A stretch of 64,000 nucleotides of DNA from Hymenolepis diminuta (lineage: Eukaryota > Platyhelminthes > Cestoda > Cyclophyllidea > Hymenolepididae): positions 169,235 to 233,234 of the forward strand of contig CAADRB010000012.1 of assembly GCA_900708905.1 (NCBI GenBank), in the 5' to 3' direction. The notes under the pieces are model-generated. The model did no database searches, was not told the origin of the DNA, and saw only the letters and a program-made list of their open reading frames with translations. The translations under genes were made by a program, and so were the position numbers. Shown here one piece after another: positions 15,101 through 27,250 of this stretch. Position 1 is the first letter of the stretch. Every line of letters begins with the position of its first letter.

Positions 15101-16526
15101 CAGCTCTGTGACTTATATCAAGGCGAAATACAACCTAACAAAGGTTCTAAACTATCACTGAATGGAGCTAATACATATATTATCTATGCAGCATAAACAG
15201 GTGATTGGCCTATATATGCTAATGTGATTCCCCATTCTTACAGTGTTAGCGGTGTTCATGCATCACACACGAATGGTTCTTTTCTCCCCACTAAAAAGAG
15301 TTATAAATGACATCGGGCAGGGCATCGTATCACCCTTGCATGCACCTAACCCAATCCAACTCCCTCTATTTTTTGCTCGTGCCCTGCATTTTATTTTTAC
15401 GTTTCTCCTATGTAAGGGTGAGTCATCGCCGTTCTAGGTGGAAGGCGCTAACCTTACAGCTGGCAACAGCGAGAGAGAAAATATTAGAAAGCTGGCTAAA
15501 ATGAACATGCATGTGTTTAAATCTCAAGTTTCGATGCTGCAATTGTAATACAGAGTGACTGAAAAGTAACTCACTACAGCCATTTAAACGTCAAAGAACT
15601 AGCGATTATATTATCTTTAAAATACGAATTTATTTTCTCAGTTAGAAAATAGAATATCGAATGCGACAATACACACTACATTATACATCTAAAGTTACAC
15701 CGCTTTTGTGTTAAGTGCCTTATTTGAATTATTTATCAATAAGGATTAGCTATTAAGCCAAAACGTCCAAAACCTTTTGCTACCTTCAAATGTTATTTTC
15801 TGTCCTTAGACATTCCAGTCATACCAGTGAGAAGAAGGATCCATTGCAATAATCTGCACTTTATTTTACGAAGACACCAATCAAACCTCACCAGCTCTGG
15901 ACGGAAAGGATTTGAAAGTCATGGCAACAACGGATAAAGATAGCAACGTACTACCGAAAACCGTTTCTCTAGCAGCCAATCCTATTGCAAAACCGTTTAT
16001 TAAGCATGAATTACTATAATTGGTTAGGAAAAAATCTCGATGTAAAGGAAGTGCGATTTCAGGATCACGTGCTAATACAACAGGACACTCACTTCAACAT
16101 TTAAACATTTTTTTTTCAATTATATTAGTTAAATTACGTATGATTTTACTTTCAGGTGTCGCCATCCTGCTAACTACACACCAGTTTAGATGAGGGTTTA
16201 AAGTAAGACGCCAGTGTCGGATCATCTCTTCGTATCTTAGAGTATCTTTCTGTCAAGGTGAAAATATAATTATGAACAATTATTAAATTTTTCCTTGATG
16301 AAATTAACATTTTATGTTTTCTTTCCATTGTTATTGAAATGACGATTAACTCCTAAATTGTTTACGTAAGCTAAATGCGTAACAAAAATGGGGACTTACT
16401 TCGTATTTTCACATCACTGGCATCAGATGAGGCGAGAGCTGCTGACTCTGCTGGACTGGTCAGAAAACAGGTAAATACCGCAATGCCCAGGAGTACTATG
16501 AGGTTGATATTTGATGACTCCATCAT
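160..16526 (-). CDS. Immunoglobulin-domain cell-surface receptor, 5' part (3' end off window)
   Basis: Model exons on the minus strand are 16400-16526, 7558-8010, 5144-5302, 4681-4695, 4268-4426, 2589-2792 and 160-255. All junctions are phase 1, typical of Ig modules, and give 404 codons without a stop. Exon 1 has two in-frame ATGs, then a hydrophobic signal peptide (core LIVLLGIAVFTCFL) ending near PAESA. Exon 2 carries Ig domain 1 (cysteines in LICEVWPP and VDVHCRVD) with a Gly/Ser/Pro-rich insert. Exons 3-5 form Ig 2 (FVSCRI ... DEGDYRCTLTN). Exons 6-7 form Ig 3 (VTLFCIMEG ... DEGVYLCSTA). The usual Ig tryptophan is not evident in Ig 2 or 3. The last donor, at 160, leads out of the window, so the membrane segment and tail are unseen. 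A secreted or membrane adhesion or guidance receptor is inferred; the subfamily (contactin, L1, sidekick, other) cannot be assigned. Confidence 0.82.
4681..4695 (-). other. 15-nt microexon of the Ig receptor gene
   Basis: The exon lies between the acceptor ttatttcctag and the donor GTAAGAG. It adds about five residues (P-N-N-G-K) between the two exons of Ig domain 2. Phase is 1 on both sides, so it can be skipped or included without a frame change. It sits just after FYLNGSLIDNM, in the expected C-C' loop of the Ig fold, where extra residues would be tolerated. Splice signals on both sides are strong, but only transcript data would prove use. Confidence 0.6.
6889..6999 (+). repeat. Truncated tRNA-derived SINE, copy C
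   Basis: A tRNA-like head has an A-box-like stretch (GGTGGCGCAGCAATTAAAG) and a B-box-like stretch (GTCATGGATTCGACGCTC). It is followed by GCCAACAGCACTGGCAAT, which matches the body of the copy at 56.8 kb (ACCAACTGCACTGGTCAAG). It lies in intron 2 of the Ig receptor gene, opposite to the gene's direction. The 3' part of the SINE seems absent. Confidence 0.5.
10660..10870 (+). repeat. Unclassified dispersed repeat, copy 1
   Basis: Shares an ordered series of words with 11480-11700: CAGTGGAGGT-GATGA/GATAGA, CTGTC-GGCTAGAAA, TGACA-ATG-ATATTAAAT, GATTCA-A-ATA and TTGATTCTAGATC. No ORF, terminal repeat or tRNA-like box is visible. It lies inside the first intron of the Ig receptor gene. Confidence 0.45.
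11480..11700 (+). repeat. Unclassified dispersed repeat, copy 2
   Basis: Direct-orientation relative of 10660-10870, about 820 bp downstream, sharing the same block order with substitutions and small indels. It may be a local duplication or two members of an old non-autonomous transposon family. The boundaries are estimates. Confidence 0.45.
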
Positions 16527-16550
16527 TTGCTTGCAGTGCGGTAGATATCC

Positions 16551-16585
16551 TCAGGCTGATAAAAAGAAGGAAGAAAGGAGGGTCG
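16551..16585 (-). promoter_or_regulatory. 3' splice acceptor before the Ig receptor start codon
   Basis: On the minus strand a long pyrimidine tract (ccctcctttcttccttcttt) ends in atcag at 16556-16557, 30 nt before the first ATG. It implies either an upstream non-coding exon or addition of a spliced leader. No coding exon is seen upstream. Confidence 0.4.
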
Positions 16586-19500
16586 ATTAGAAGGCTATCA
16601 TGTTGCATCAGTCACCTATTAACACGAAGAGGTTGCCTTTAAGAAATCTAAGACTAGCCTCACTTTTCAAGAAATGTAATCTCTTATAAATGAGACAAAT
16701 TTAGTAGAGAAATCTAGCCTAAATCTATGACTGTCGGAAAAATATGATACCTTCGATAAACGTCCAGAATGTGTGGCCAACATAGTTTTAAGAGGTCTGC
16801 TACCCATCTTTGAGCGTAGCAATCGTCCTCAGTCATGACGAAAGCATTAAAAGGTCCTTTTCTTCAATGAAAGTTTGCGATAGGAAGCAAAATGGAATAT
16901 TTTGGAGCACCTGAAAGGAAGTTACAAGCCTCGTCCCTTGTGCACTAGTATTATCGATTGTGGGCTTTCCATATTCGTATCTGGGAATGTAATCTTGTCA
17001 CTGTTGCAATTACTGGCAAACCAAGCAGCCAATCACTACTGTAAATTGACTGGTATATAATAGGAGTATTTTTGAATAAAATTAAAATACTATCGTCAAG
17101 TTACAAGTAATCAACCCTTTTTCTTCTGGTCTGGACGAGTCGCTAAAAATATGACGGTTACTAGGGCCAGTGACAAAAGGTAGTAAGAATCAATTCTTGC
17201 CAAGGCAAGAAAACTTGGTAAACAGCTAATTCCTAGAAGGCACGAGGCTAGTTGATATTCGTCCTCAAAAATAAGGATAAACACAAAAAAGGGATGAGCA
17301 AGCAAGAACAACAGAATAAAATTAGGTTCAGGTAAAATGAAGATTAAAATGAATTTCACAAATAAAGGTTGAAATATTTAGGGAAATCTCAATAGTACAT
17401 GATTTTGGCACCCAACGTACATTTAGGATCGAGGCAAAAGATTACAGAGTTCAAATTTGATCAATAAGTCGGAAACTAAATGTGAATAAAGAGGAGAGGA
17501 AATAAAAGTAACAAGAGAATATTTAATCTAAGTAGAAAAGATAAAAAGTAAAAATCAATTTCTAACAAGCTAAACCCATTTCGGGAAACAAATTATCATT
17601 TTTTATTTGCTTCTGATATTTAATTCAAAAGCATCCACAATTAAATGCTCAAAATCATGATAAAGATGATAAACCACTCTGGCTTTATGAGAGAGTATCA
17701 CTTTAAATGGGTATGCAGTTCAAAAGTCAAACCCGTAATTGCCATAGGCAACACCGACTGGTAAACCTGAAATTTTGACGATAGCAACTACATTGAGAAA
17801 CATACTGGCTTTGTAACAAAAAATATTAATTCGAAATTAATGGGACTTTATAATAATTTAGATAATGAACACTAGTAAATCACTGGTTTTCGATCCATCG
17901 GTCACAGGTCCGTGTTAAAACCACACGGAGGTAAGGTAATTAAATATACCCTAATCTGAATTAAAGTCCATTTAAGTACTTACCGCTAGGGGTAGAGGAG
18001 AAGTACTGTCATTTTCAGATCAATTTGTTTGAAATTAATGATACTTCATCTGCAATTTTTTGTTTCTCCGCTTGAAAGAAAGCTTGTTCTAACAGTTTTA
18101 TCATAATTATCATGATAAAATAAAGATTTACTCATTTCCAAATTCATTCTCTAGGTAGATATTGGTTTCCTTTTCATAAATATTTCCCTAATGCCCTTAA
18201 TAATACTGAAACTCATATCAATGAAATATATCCATCAAAATATATGGTTGAGGATAATAACATTGATACAAATTGAATCGCTATTTCCATTGTGTTTCCT
18301 AACCGGACTGATTATACTTTACGCAGAAATAGCGCGTAGATTACCTAATCTCAAAGACTTCCCACGTACAACTAGCATGGCTTCTTCGAAGATCAATAAA
18401 ACTTCCTGATTAAAGGAAACGCCTACCACAGCATGTCATTGTCTCTCGTTTAATATAAGGGATTTACGATAAATCCCCATCCAGACACACATTGGTAAAT
18501 AGACAGCAGTGTCTAGACAGTACACCAACAAGTAAAAATGACGCCCGCATTCGTTTCGCTGCATTGAGAGTCCCAACGGGTCCTGACATTTTCTCCTACT
18601 TCTTTCTCAGACTGCGTAAGCTGTAGTAAATCTTGACATTTGAACATACGTAGTAAACTAAGCCAAGCCTTAAAGTGCTTTGAAGTTTAATCTGGTGAGA
18701 AACCATTGAAAATTGGGAGCCTACTAACCAGTTTCAAACTCTGAGAGTTACAAGAAAAATTACAGTTCATTGAAAACACTAGAATATTGTTTGTAGTAAT
18801 TTCACCTGTATAAGCTGCAAGACTTAGGTTAAACAGAGCGATAAAGATGAGAAAGGTGCCATCACCCAATGTTATAAGTTTGTGCGATTCGAGATGGGCG
18901 ATTTTTCTGCTATCAAATGGACTGGAACAGCCCTAAGACTTACGTAATTACGAAAATGCAAATGAGTGTAAATCCAATACACAAACTTCAACAAAAGTAA
19001 TCGTTATTTAAAGCCAAGACTTTAAGGACGAAGTTGCACCAATCAATGAAAAATAAGGTCCGAAATCCTCGGACAGCGACACATCCTCCTGTCTAACTCG
19101 TGAATTTTATACAAACAGTAACAGGATGTTTTATTAAAATGAGCCTAATAATCAAACCCTCATGAGTATTTGATTCTCCTATGGCGAATTAAGCGTCATT
19201 CAGCTATTCCTCCCAAAATTAATCACAAACAAGAATAATGAATTTCTGATCGCCATTAAAGCGGATTTACGTTTAGCCAATTCGAACCAATAACGAAATG
19301 TAGCGTTTTATGATAAATTCCAATTGTGAATGGAACTAGTACCTTTAGAGTCCCTTTCCATCACCGATATGATAGAAGCAATAGCAATGCAGTATGCTAG
19401 GCAGCGACGATAAAATTCCAATAAAGATGTGTGCGTAAGGCCGTGTAAAGGTAACCCAGATGTGTGCGTCTTTTTTTAATGGGCGGTAACTATAGACAAC

Positions 19501-22500
19501 ACCAACAACAACCGGTGTCGAAATTAATCGGCCAATAAAACCGAGAAGGCTTTATGACAGGTGACTAAAAGAAGTATAGCATTTCTGTAGAACAGCAGTA
19601 GAGGCCAACTATTCACCAGCAGACAACATATGCTCAATTCCATAAAAACTGCTACACCTACATCTCTGAATAGACTTAGTAAAAAACACTTTGTACCAAT
19701 GAAATGATGAGGCAATGTTGTTGGTTCTAGTTGTCATCAAACGAAAAAAGGATAAAGATAATTTCCCAAGTCTAAAATGGATTTGTGAACACTTATAAAT
19801 ACATTCCGGCTTTCAAACACCATTTCTGCTTTCTTTCATTATTTCTGTTGACTTACAATCTACCTCCTTTTTTTATTAGAGCCTGTAGATTTACCTAAAG
19901 ATGGTAGAGCCGCACTTATCATCGCCGGAAATGAATGGGAAAGCAAAATTCTGTTTAATATCTGTTAATAAGAGGTCAAACAAAGTTGTAACTTAAAAGT
20001 AGTTGGATTATATTTGAAGTAAGAATCCCATTTACACCGGTCTAACGATTGTACTCTATTTATACGTTTTCAAAATTGGCTTCCTAAAATGGAAACACGT
20101 TTTAAAGATCAAGGTGAAAAACTGGACGAAACTAGTGAAATTCAAATCATTAAGATTGCAGAATCAGATTAATCAGCTAAGAAGACGGAATAGATATCAA
20201 ACGAAATATCACTGATTTGTAGAATGCGGAGTTGTGAAAATGCAAATGGCTGCACAATTTCATGCAATAGAAACCAACTTACAGTGAACAACGCAAGACA
20301 TGAAGATATAAGGGCCAAATAGGCACCATTCACCATTCGAACTCAAGAGAAATCTGTACTCTTCAGGAACAAAAACGTCAAAGTTCACTCCTCTTTTCCA
20401 TCTATATACCTCTTTCCGACTAGTATCTTTGGCGCAAACATCATCTGACCATACCTCTTGAAATGAGAAATCACTTTTTAATTTTCCTATATAAAAGCTC
20501 TTGGTTTAGTCGAATAAAGCTTAAAAGGGTACCTCTAAAAAGAACAAATGCTCTTGTTGATAACATTTGAGCCAAAAAGTTATTAAAAGGGAGATTTTAC
20601 AAGACATCTACCTCAATTCTGTCTCTTCATATCGATTTTTATTTAAATACAGTTGCATTTGCTCTGCAAATTCAAATCTTTTCAATATAACTTCAGACTA
20701 GATGCTTAAACGGAGCGATACAAAACAGCATAATTAAGTTCTGAAAGTTCATAAATTTATATCGTAGGAAAGCTATAATCACAACAGAAATAGAAGGTAA
20801 AAACTTCGGAATTGTTTATTGTTTTTGATAGCTCTTCCACCACCTCCATGAGAGTAAGCGAGGAGTGAGCGCAAGCTTCTTGTCTCCCAAATTTCACCTA
20901 GTGGCACTGGATCTGCCACTAAGAAACGAGTAACGCTCGCGCCTGATTTACATAAACAAAAATTTGATTCACATTCAAACAGAGTGAAGAGGATTGAAAT
21001 AAATGAATTTACAAGTCTAGATATGAAGAAATGCTTTGACAGCAGTTTACAGACGTCTTCATGTCTTCTTTTGTGGAGTGCAATCGTAAGCAGGAAACAG
21101 ATCATCATGTAAAGTGACAGTTAGGATAACATCTCCATAATCTCTCCAGAACTTACAAAGCTGATATCGTGTATATGTGATTATTGAATAATCAAATTGA
21201 TAACTAGTTAACCACTTAATATACAGAAAGATGGGAATCAGATCTACATGAATCTGTTGTACAGGTAGTTATACCAGAACCGTCCAGATTATTCTTGATC
21301 TTAGATAGACAAACCAGTACTTTCTGAAGATTTTTTCCACAATTTCAATAACTGTTACGAAAAAATGAACATGTATTCTGGCGGAAATTAGTTCAGTTAA
21401 TATATTACCAATAGCGTAATCATCGCGAAGACATTTGAATCATCTCATGGTATTGGTTCAAATGCTTCAATTTTTAATCTAATATTATTAGTGCTATCTT
21501 TGTCATGGATTCTAAACCTTATTAAAGGTAAAACAACTTCCCTTTAAGTAAAATAATTCGAAAGACACCTGACACAGACTAGGGTAAAAAAGTACCTGAT
21601 TCACAACACTACCGCTATCTGGATCAACTAACATTTTTCTTGACCTTAACCTGTATTTTTTACGCAAATCACATCTAATTTGCCGTTAAGTGGAATAATT
21701 TAGATTAGTGAGCTTATAGTTGTGCAAATTTCATTTCAGAATTTTTTTGATGCTTAGGTGGGTGAGGGAGAACAAGAAATGCGAAGTGGGTTTCTTCATC
21801 TTGCCGACATTTGAGATTTCGGCGAAATAGAGATGTGCTGCCGCTTTTTGTAGACTTAATTACAAATACAGATATAGTAGTCGAATGTATTTGGAACTAG
21901 TGTATCAATCAAATGTACACACCTCTAACACTAAGAAATATATTACAAAGTGATTGAATTATCAAATCAATTACTGAAATAGCATACGCACGGTGAGCGT
22001 CATAACAAGTATAAATCAGCCGCTCTTTAGTTATCAAGAAGTAGATTCAAACTCCTAAGTTAATGAACCAGACATTCAACAGAAAGCAGCTTCAGATATT
22101 AATTATACATAGCATTGTTTCCTATTCGAATTCTCACCACTTAAAGGTAAAAATCTGTGAAATAGTTTTTTTGCTTTACCATTCGTAGTAATTCCGCATG
22201 TGAAATAATCCATCTCGAGCCTGTGTCAACTAATGTCATTGAGCAATATGGTCCAAACATATCAGTTAGATCTGAATCTATTCTTAAGGAGATCGGTGGA
22301 AAAATCAGGAAATATATGCAGTCGTTCATCGATAAATTTTTTTAGTAGACGGGGTCCATTCCATTAACTTTATAAGAAAAATAGACTCTGACACGAGATA
22401 AAGTATTTTAAAGCCAGACATTGTCAGGAAACTTAAATTATTCATTCCAAATATGATATACGTGAGTTTTCTCAGTGGAAACAGTCGGGCGGCTGTCAAA

Positions 22501-22740
22501 GTATGCATAGTATTGGTCTTCAAGTATAAACAAAACATAAAGTCTGCTACTAATTTTAAAAAAATATATTAAGATCCACACAAATGTGGGCCTTCTATCT
22601 CCCATATCAAAAAAACATTAAAAATGAATGATAAAGATCTCAGTCATTTTAAAATAAGACTTACTACTTCGCAGGTGCTACATCTAAATCAAACCAAGTT
22701 AGTTTCACTACTAATGGGACGTAAAATAAAACTTTTAGGA
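16586..22740. other. Gene-poor AT-rich stretch
   Basis: No gene supported. Open frames are short (about 110 codons or fewer), without family motifs or splice partners. I see no RNA gene, and no long repeat recurs elsewhere in the window. Confidence 0.5.
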
Positions 22741-22899
22741 ATACTAAACTATTTTCCTAGGCTCCAGGCTCTTCGGGTACAGTATTAGGGGAGGCAAAAG
22801 TACCACTAGGAACAGAAAAGGCAAAAGTGGCGGTAATAACTCGAGGTGAAAATAGACGAATTTCCACCAAAAAGCAACCCAAAAGCAAATCATGCCCAA

Positions 22900-23150
22900 A
22901 TACACGCATATACAACCCCTTGTGCCTATTTTGTGCGGCCGTATGTGAATCGGTGCGTCCGTACACGCATCCGTCAAGCCATAGCAAGTAGAATGACTCA
23001 CTGCCACACGCGTCTGCAAACCAATCAGAAGTGAACATGCAGACGCATTTACGCGTTCATTAGTTCTATTGATTTTACGCTGGTCGACGAAAAAATACGG
23101 AAGACGTGCACGGACGCACTTTGCACGCGGGCACGCACTGACTAGGACAA
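22900..23150. promoter_or_regulatory. CpG-dense patch rich in ACGCA/ACGCGT words
   Basis: About 23 CpG dinucleotides lie within roughly 250 bp, in surroundings that have very few. Words such as ACGCA recur, and ACGCGT occurs twice (near 23009 and 23052). Overlapping open frames on the minus strand (up to 155 codons, 22744-23211) are probably by-products of the higher GC. It could be an unmethylated promoter or enhancer, or a decayed GC-rich repeat; there is no gene start beside it that I can identify. Confidence 0.35.
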
Positions 23151-24148
23151 TAATGATGATGATGGTGAAAGCAAATGTGGGAGAATTGGGGAGATAGATG
23201 TTAGAGAGCAAAGGAAAAATATTTTCTTACCCATTTCCACCCTTCCTGAAATTCTCAAGATTGATTAAATTGCTCTCAATTGACGAACTTTTAACTTGAG
23301 TGCAAAAAATTAAGGAAAGGAGAATATGAGCCGGAAATATTGTTCATCAAATGCGAGCCAATGATTCATAACTAAGTATGAAAAATTAAACGTAAAATGA
23401 TACCGTTTTAATGAAATTATCTATAAATAAAGTCAAATGAACGGAAAAACAAACACACGATGATCAACGTATAAAAGGAAAAACGATTGAAAGTGAGGAG
23501 ATTATGAGACAATTTGTCAGCGAAATAACAAGAGATAGCAACTGCCAACTGCGATAAGGAAATCATTAATTTTTTATGTTTAAATAAGCTTTAGGATAAA
23601 ACAAAGATTAATCTCAAGACATAAAGGAGATTTGATAAAAAACAGATAACTAATGATAGTTGTGAACATTTATAAAAAGAGGACGATGATTATCTTTATA
23701 GAAACGCATGTGAAAATTCGCAGACTACAAATGATTTTGCTCGAGATTTGTGAAGCAACAGCAAAATTACCAACGATAAAATTTTTGAAAAAATTTGAAA
23801 AATTTCATGAAAGAAACAGACCACATATTTTATTTATATAAATTTTAAGAAGTTATTTGCATCCATAATCCTTTGAATCAACAATGTGTTTATTTTTTCA
23901 GATAAATTTTAAAGTCAATTACAACGCTCAGTACTTTAATTTAAATTATGAATGATAAAATACTAATAAAATATTGAGCATAATATTTACGATAGCATAC
24001 CGGATTTCATGGTGAACCTAAATACATCCAGTCGATTTGATCAAAGAACCAGATATCACGAGTATTAAGCAAGTAGGTGAAATAATGCAAAATGGCCTTG
24101 CATGAAGCCAATAAATGATTGGGATAATTTCTGAGGCAAATTTGTAGG

Positions 24149-24673
24149 TCACTCTGATCTGGATCGAAAATTATACTGCGTAAAATGCATATAAAATGTT
24201 AGTTTTGTGTTAACTGCATAGATTAGAATGTTAAATATAAAAACAGGTCCGACATTGTAATTTTGGTGTTTAAATTTTGAAGTAATTGTTACGATAAAAT
24301 ATAAATAATTGAAAGGAAGGTACTTCAAATAATAGTAATTCCAGTAAAAGTACACTAAATATTTCATTTTGCCCGTGAAGATTATTTTGTAGGAGCTATT
24401 ACATTTTTTTATGGGAAAGATGCTCACATCTGTAAGGTACACCGATTTGTTCAACATAAATTTCGAACAAAACTTGCTGCTGATCAAATATTTACACTTG
24501 TAAACGTCATTACATGGTGCTGTCATGTAAACATCAGCATCAAAATTTATCACAAAAACATGGAATTTGTTTTCCGTAATTGATTTCTTATATAATGTGA
24601 GTGACCCATCAGACAGACATTTGATTAATTTTAAAGTTAAGAAATACCTATTCAATAAATGATGGTCCCCCAT
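24149..24673 (-). CDS. Unidentified ORF (174 codons), possibly an exon
   Basis: This open frame is unusually long for such AT-rich DNA: by rough estimate a chance run this long is unlikely within 64 kb. The product begins MGDHHLLNRYFL and is rich in Tyr, Phe, Lys and Asn, with several cysteines and a hydrophobic aromatic C-terminal third. The frame stays open for about 12 codons before the ATG and includes a possible acceptor (tttatgtag), so it could be an internal exon. I recognise no domain and found no clear partner exons. It may be real, decayed or chance. Confidence 0.25.
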   Translation of the reverse strand: MGDHHLLNRYFLTLKLIKCLSDGSLTLYKKSITENKFHVFVINFDADVYMTAPCNDVYKCKYLISSKFCSKFMLNKSVYLTDVSIFPIKKCNSSYKIIFTGKMKYLVYFYWNYYYLKYLPFNYLYFIVTITSKFKHQNYNVGPVFIFNILIYAVNTKLTFYMHFTQYNFRSRSE

Positions 24674-25287
24674 TCGCGGTGTTTTTAAACATCTACATAA
24701 ATTAATTTCGACAGATTACAACACGGCAAGTAATGTAATCTTAATAGGGAGATTCTAAAGCACGCTGAGTATATAGATAGATTTACACATAAATAAATAA
24801 CTGCTTCATTTGCCGTCCATTTATAAATTCTCACTTTTTCAAATCTATTCAAATTTGACGAAATCTAATTAAAGGTAAAGTGGAAACAATTTTTTAGGGT
24901 TTTGGTTTGTATACTGCCAAAACCTCTTTGATATTAATAATAGCACTTTCATGCTATCCAGTCATGCAAACAAAACCCGCATATCACCCCGTCATTGTGC
25001 AGAGGCGTAGACGATTAAGCATAAGTGGGGTTGCACGAATGAATATTTATGTATATTCTTCCAATTTTGATTAATAAAGCTGGATGGTCTTCTCAGCCAT
25101 CTCCAAACAAGACAGCAAGGTATCTAATCCAAAACTACCTATAATCAATTAACAATCTGGTTTTTAATGAATCTGAATCCGGATGGATTGTAAAAATAAA
25201 TCATTCAATTTGAATGGTGAGTGACATAACTATTTTCAAATCTTATTTTTAAAAATTCATCACTTTCTGTCCTCAATTTTACCTAAC

Positions 25288-25619
25288 TCTAATAACGTTG
25301 AGATCTATCGGGGTCACATCAATGGATTAGATGGAATAAGTCAAGTCACTCTTGTCGCCAGACCAGTTTGGAGGTAGCAGACAAGCTATCCCCCATTTAT
25401 CAATAAGTGAATTAGGTTTTAATACAAAAATTTCTTCGTTAGACGTCAGTCATGCCTCGCCGTAGGAGTCTCGGCGTGATGATCGACATCTGTTTAGGTG
25501 TCTATGTACAAACACGCAAACACACAGCGGGACCACTTGTGGACATTATAGTGGAGACCTTATCACCAATCAATCATTTCTAACCGCCAGGTGTTGATAG
25601 ACATCCGCTGGCTATAGCA
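25288..25619 (+). repeat. 5' LTR of the gypsy-like element
   Basis: It begins TCTAATAACGTT (TGTAATAACGTT in the 3' copy) and ends GCTATAGCA. It aligns along its whole length with 26911-27250, 33491-33820 and 61314-61646. Shared blocks include GGAATAAGTCAAGTCA, the AAATTAGGTTT stretch, a CGTGATGAT-GACAT block and CAAACACACAGCG. Confidence 0.65.
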
Positions 25620-26910
25620 CTTACTCATAGATAAAAAGACATAAATATATATCCATGGAGCCAGTCTTGACCGTTACTCAATATATAAAATCCTGATAGC
25701 TTCTTGCAGTTTACCAATTGCATTAATCATATAATAGGTAAGAAGAATACTGTGGATGATTGTTCTTCCAGAACTGGTGTCTAGATGATAATTAAAATCC
25801 ATTTGTATTTCTAAACCAAAGCTTAAAAATCTGAGTCTGAAATATAAGAATGACAAAATCTCTCTCTCATTTACCAGATGGTCCATTTGTTTCAAGAATC
25901 CTGGTTTGATATTACATGTAAGAAAATAATACTTTCCCCAAAATAATTCTTATATGTGAGATTCTTTATTTTTCACCTTCAAATTCCTGCTTCATTTGAT
26001 TCCTTTTTATTCGAACGAATTTATTTACATTGCGGTTGGAAATGGCACATAATAAAAATCGAAAACATGCGTCTACATTAATATAGTGGTTCCGATCGTT
26101 TTGCCTTGTGTTGTTGTCGGATCGTATTTGTAACTAGTGCAATGTCTTAGGGAATCTAAGTGTCGGTTACGTATCCTACAGAGAAGAGGAGATTATAACA
26201 GATGGCTTATGAGGTTTTTATTGGTATAATAAGATCCTTTGCCCACAGACTCTTCTGTTGCCAGATCCTTGAATTTCCTCATCGTCTCCCCTATTCATCC
26301 AAAGTTACAGCAGCCGAACTCGGTAGAAATCTCATTCTGGCTTTTTCGTCACCAAAAAATTGCGATTTATGCCAAAATTTGTCAAACATGCCAAAGAACG
26401 AAATTCAACGAAAACACTAAGACTACATCGGAAAATTCCTACTACCCGACGACAGATCTTATCATACTTCCATCGATATTATTGGTCCTGTTCTAACGTA
26501 CACTGTTTTGATATATCTCCGAACTTGTGTTAAATGTTTATCACAATAGCTAGATGCTCATCCTATGAGCGGCTGTTGCTGAAATTTTTCTAGAGTAATA
26601 GACAGCTGACTTTTTTCCCTTCAACTATCACTACTGATCGTGGAGAAAAATGAGTGCTTACACTCTTTCATGAATTTAATAATTTATTAGATACCAACGG
26701 ATCAGTACAACCGTGTGTCGACAACGAGTTCATGATTTGGCTGATTCCGCTGCCGATTGAAATTAGCACTTTTGTCAAACCTAACCAACTTTTTCAGATG
26801 TCATTGTCTTGGCTATTTTGTTATTCAAACCAACGTCAAGAATGACCTAAAATAATCCCCAAAACAAAGTGATTTGCAGTCGATCTTAAACTGTCCGCAA
26901 ATGGACAAAC

Positions 26911-27250
26911 TGTAATAACGTTAGAACGGATCTATCGGGGGCCACATCAATCGACTAGAAGCAGAGATGGAATAAGTCAAGTCATCCATGTCGTCGGATC
27001 AGTTCGGAGATGGCGGACAAGCCACCCCAGTTTATTAATTAGTAAATTAGGTTTATATACAAAACCAAACAAGACATCAGTCGTATCTCGTTGTCGGAGT
27101 CTCAGAGTGATGATCGACATCTGCTTAGGTATCTTTGTACAAACAAGCAAACACACAGCGAGACCACTTGTGAATACTGTAGTGGAGATCTTATCGCTAG
27201 TCAATCACTTCTAATCGCCAGGTGTTGATAGACACCTGCTGGCTATAGCA
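26911..27250 (+). repeat. 3' LTR of the gypsy-like element
   Basis: Starts TGTAATAACGTT and ends GGCTATAGCA, giving the TG...CA ends expected of an LTR. Same orientation as the 5' copy and about 340 bp long. Confidence 0.65.

Larger units (their letters stand above)
8011..16399 (-). other. First intron of the Ig receptor gene (8.4 kb)
   Basis: The intron runs from the donor A|GTAAGT at 16399 to the acceptor ttcctcgtag at 8011. I see no convincing exon inside it. It holds two related copies of an unclassified repeat (about 10.66-10.87 kb and 11.48-11.70 kb). Short ORFs at 12.2, 13.5 and 14.2-14.9 kb look like chance or decayed sequence. Its size next to the 0.5-2.5 kb introns downstream suggests room for regulatory DNA, which is an inference. 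Confidence 0.55.
25288..27250 (+). mobile_element. Internally deleted Ty3/gypsy-like LTR retrotransposon
   Basis: Two direct repeats (25288-25619 and 26911-27250) flank about 1.3 kb. The inner region keeps broken integrase remnants on the plus strand. One is a zinc-finger-like piece with CQTCQRTKF near 26.38 kb, another is IIGPV near 26.48 kb, and a third is TITTDRGEK near 26.63 kb, followed at once by a stop. Flanking 5-mers ctaac (left) and caaac (right) agree at four of five positions, as for an old target-site duplication. Integrase just before the 3' LTR is the normal gypsy order. Gag, protease and reverse transcriptase are not seen, and I see no clear primer-binding site or polypurine tract, so the element is dead. 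Confidence 0.65.

Noticed and set aside
22744..23211. 155- and 93-codon overlapping minus frames
   Set aside because: They lie in the CpG-rich patch where stops are rarer, overlap each other in different frames and show no motif or splice partner.
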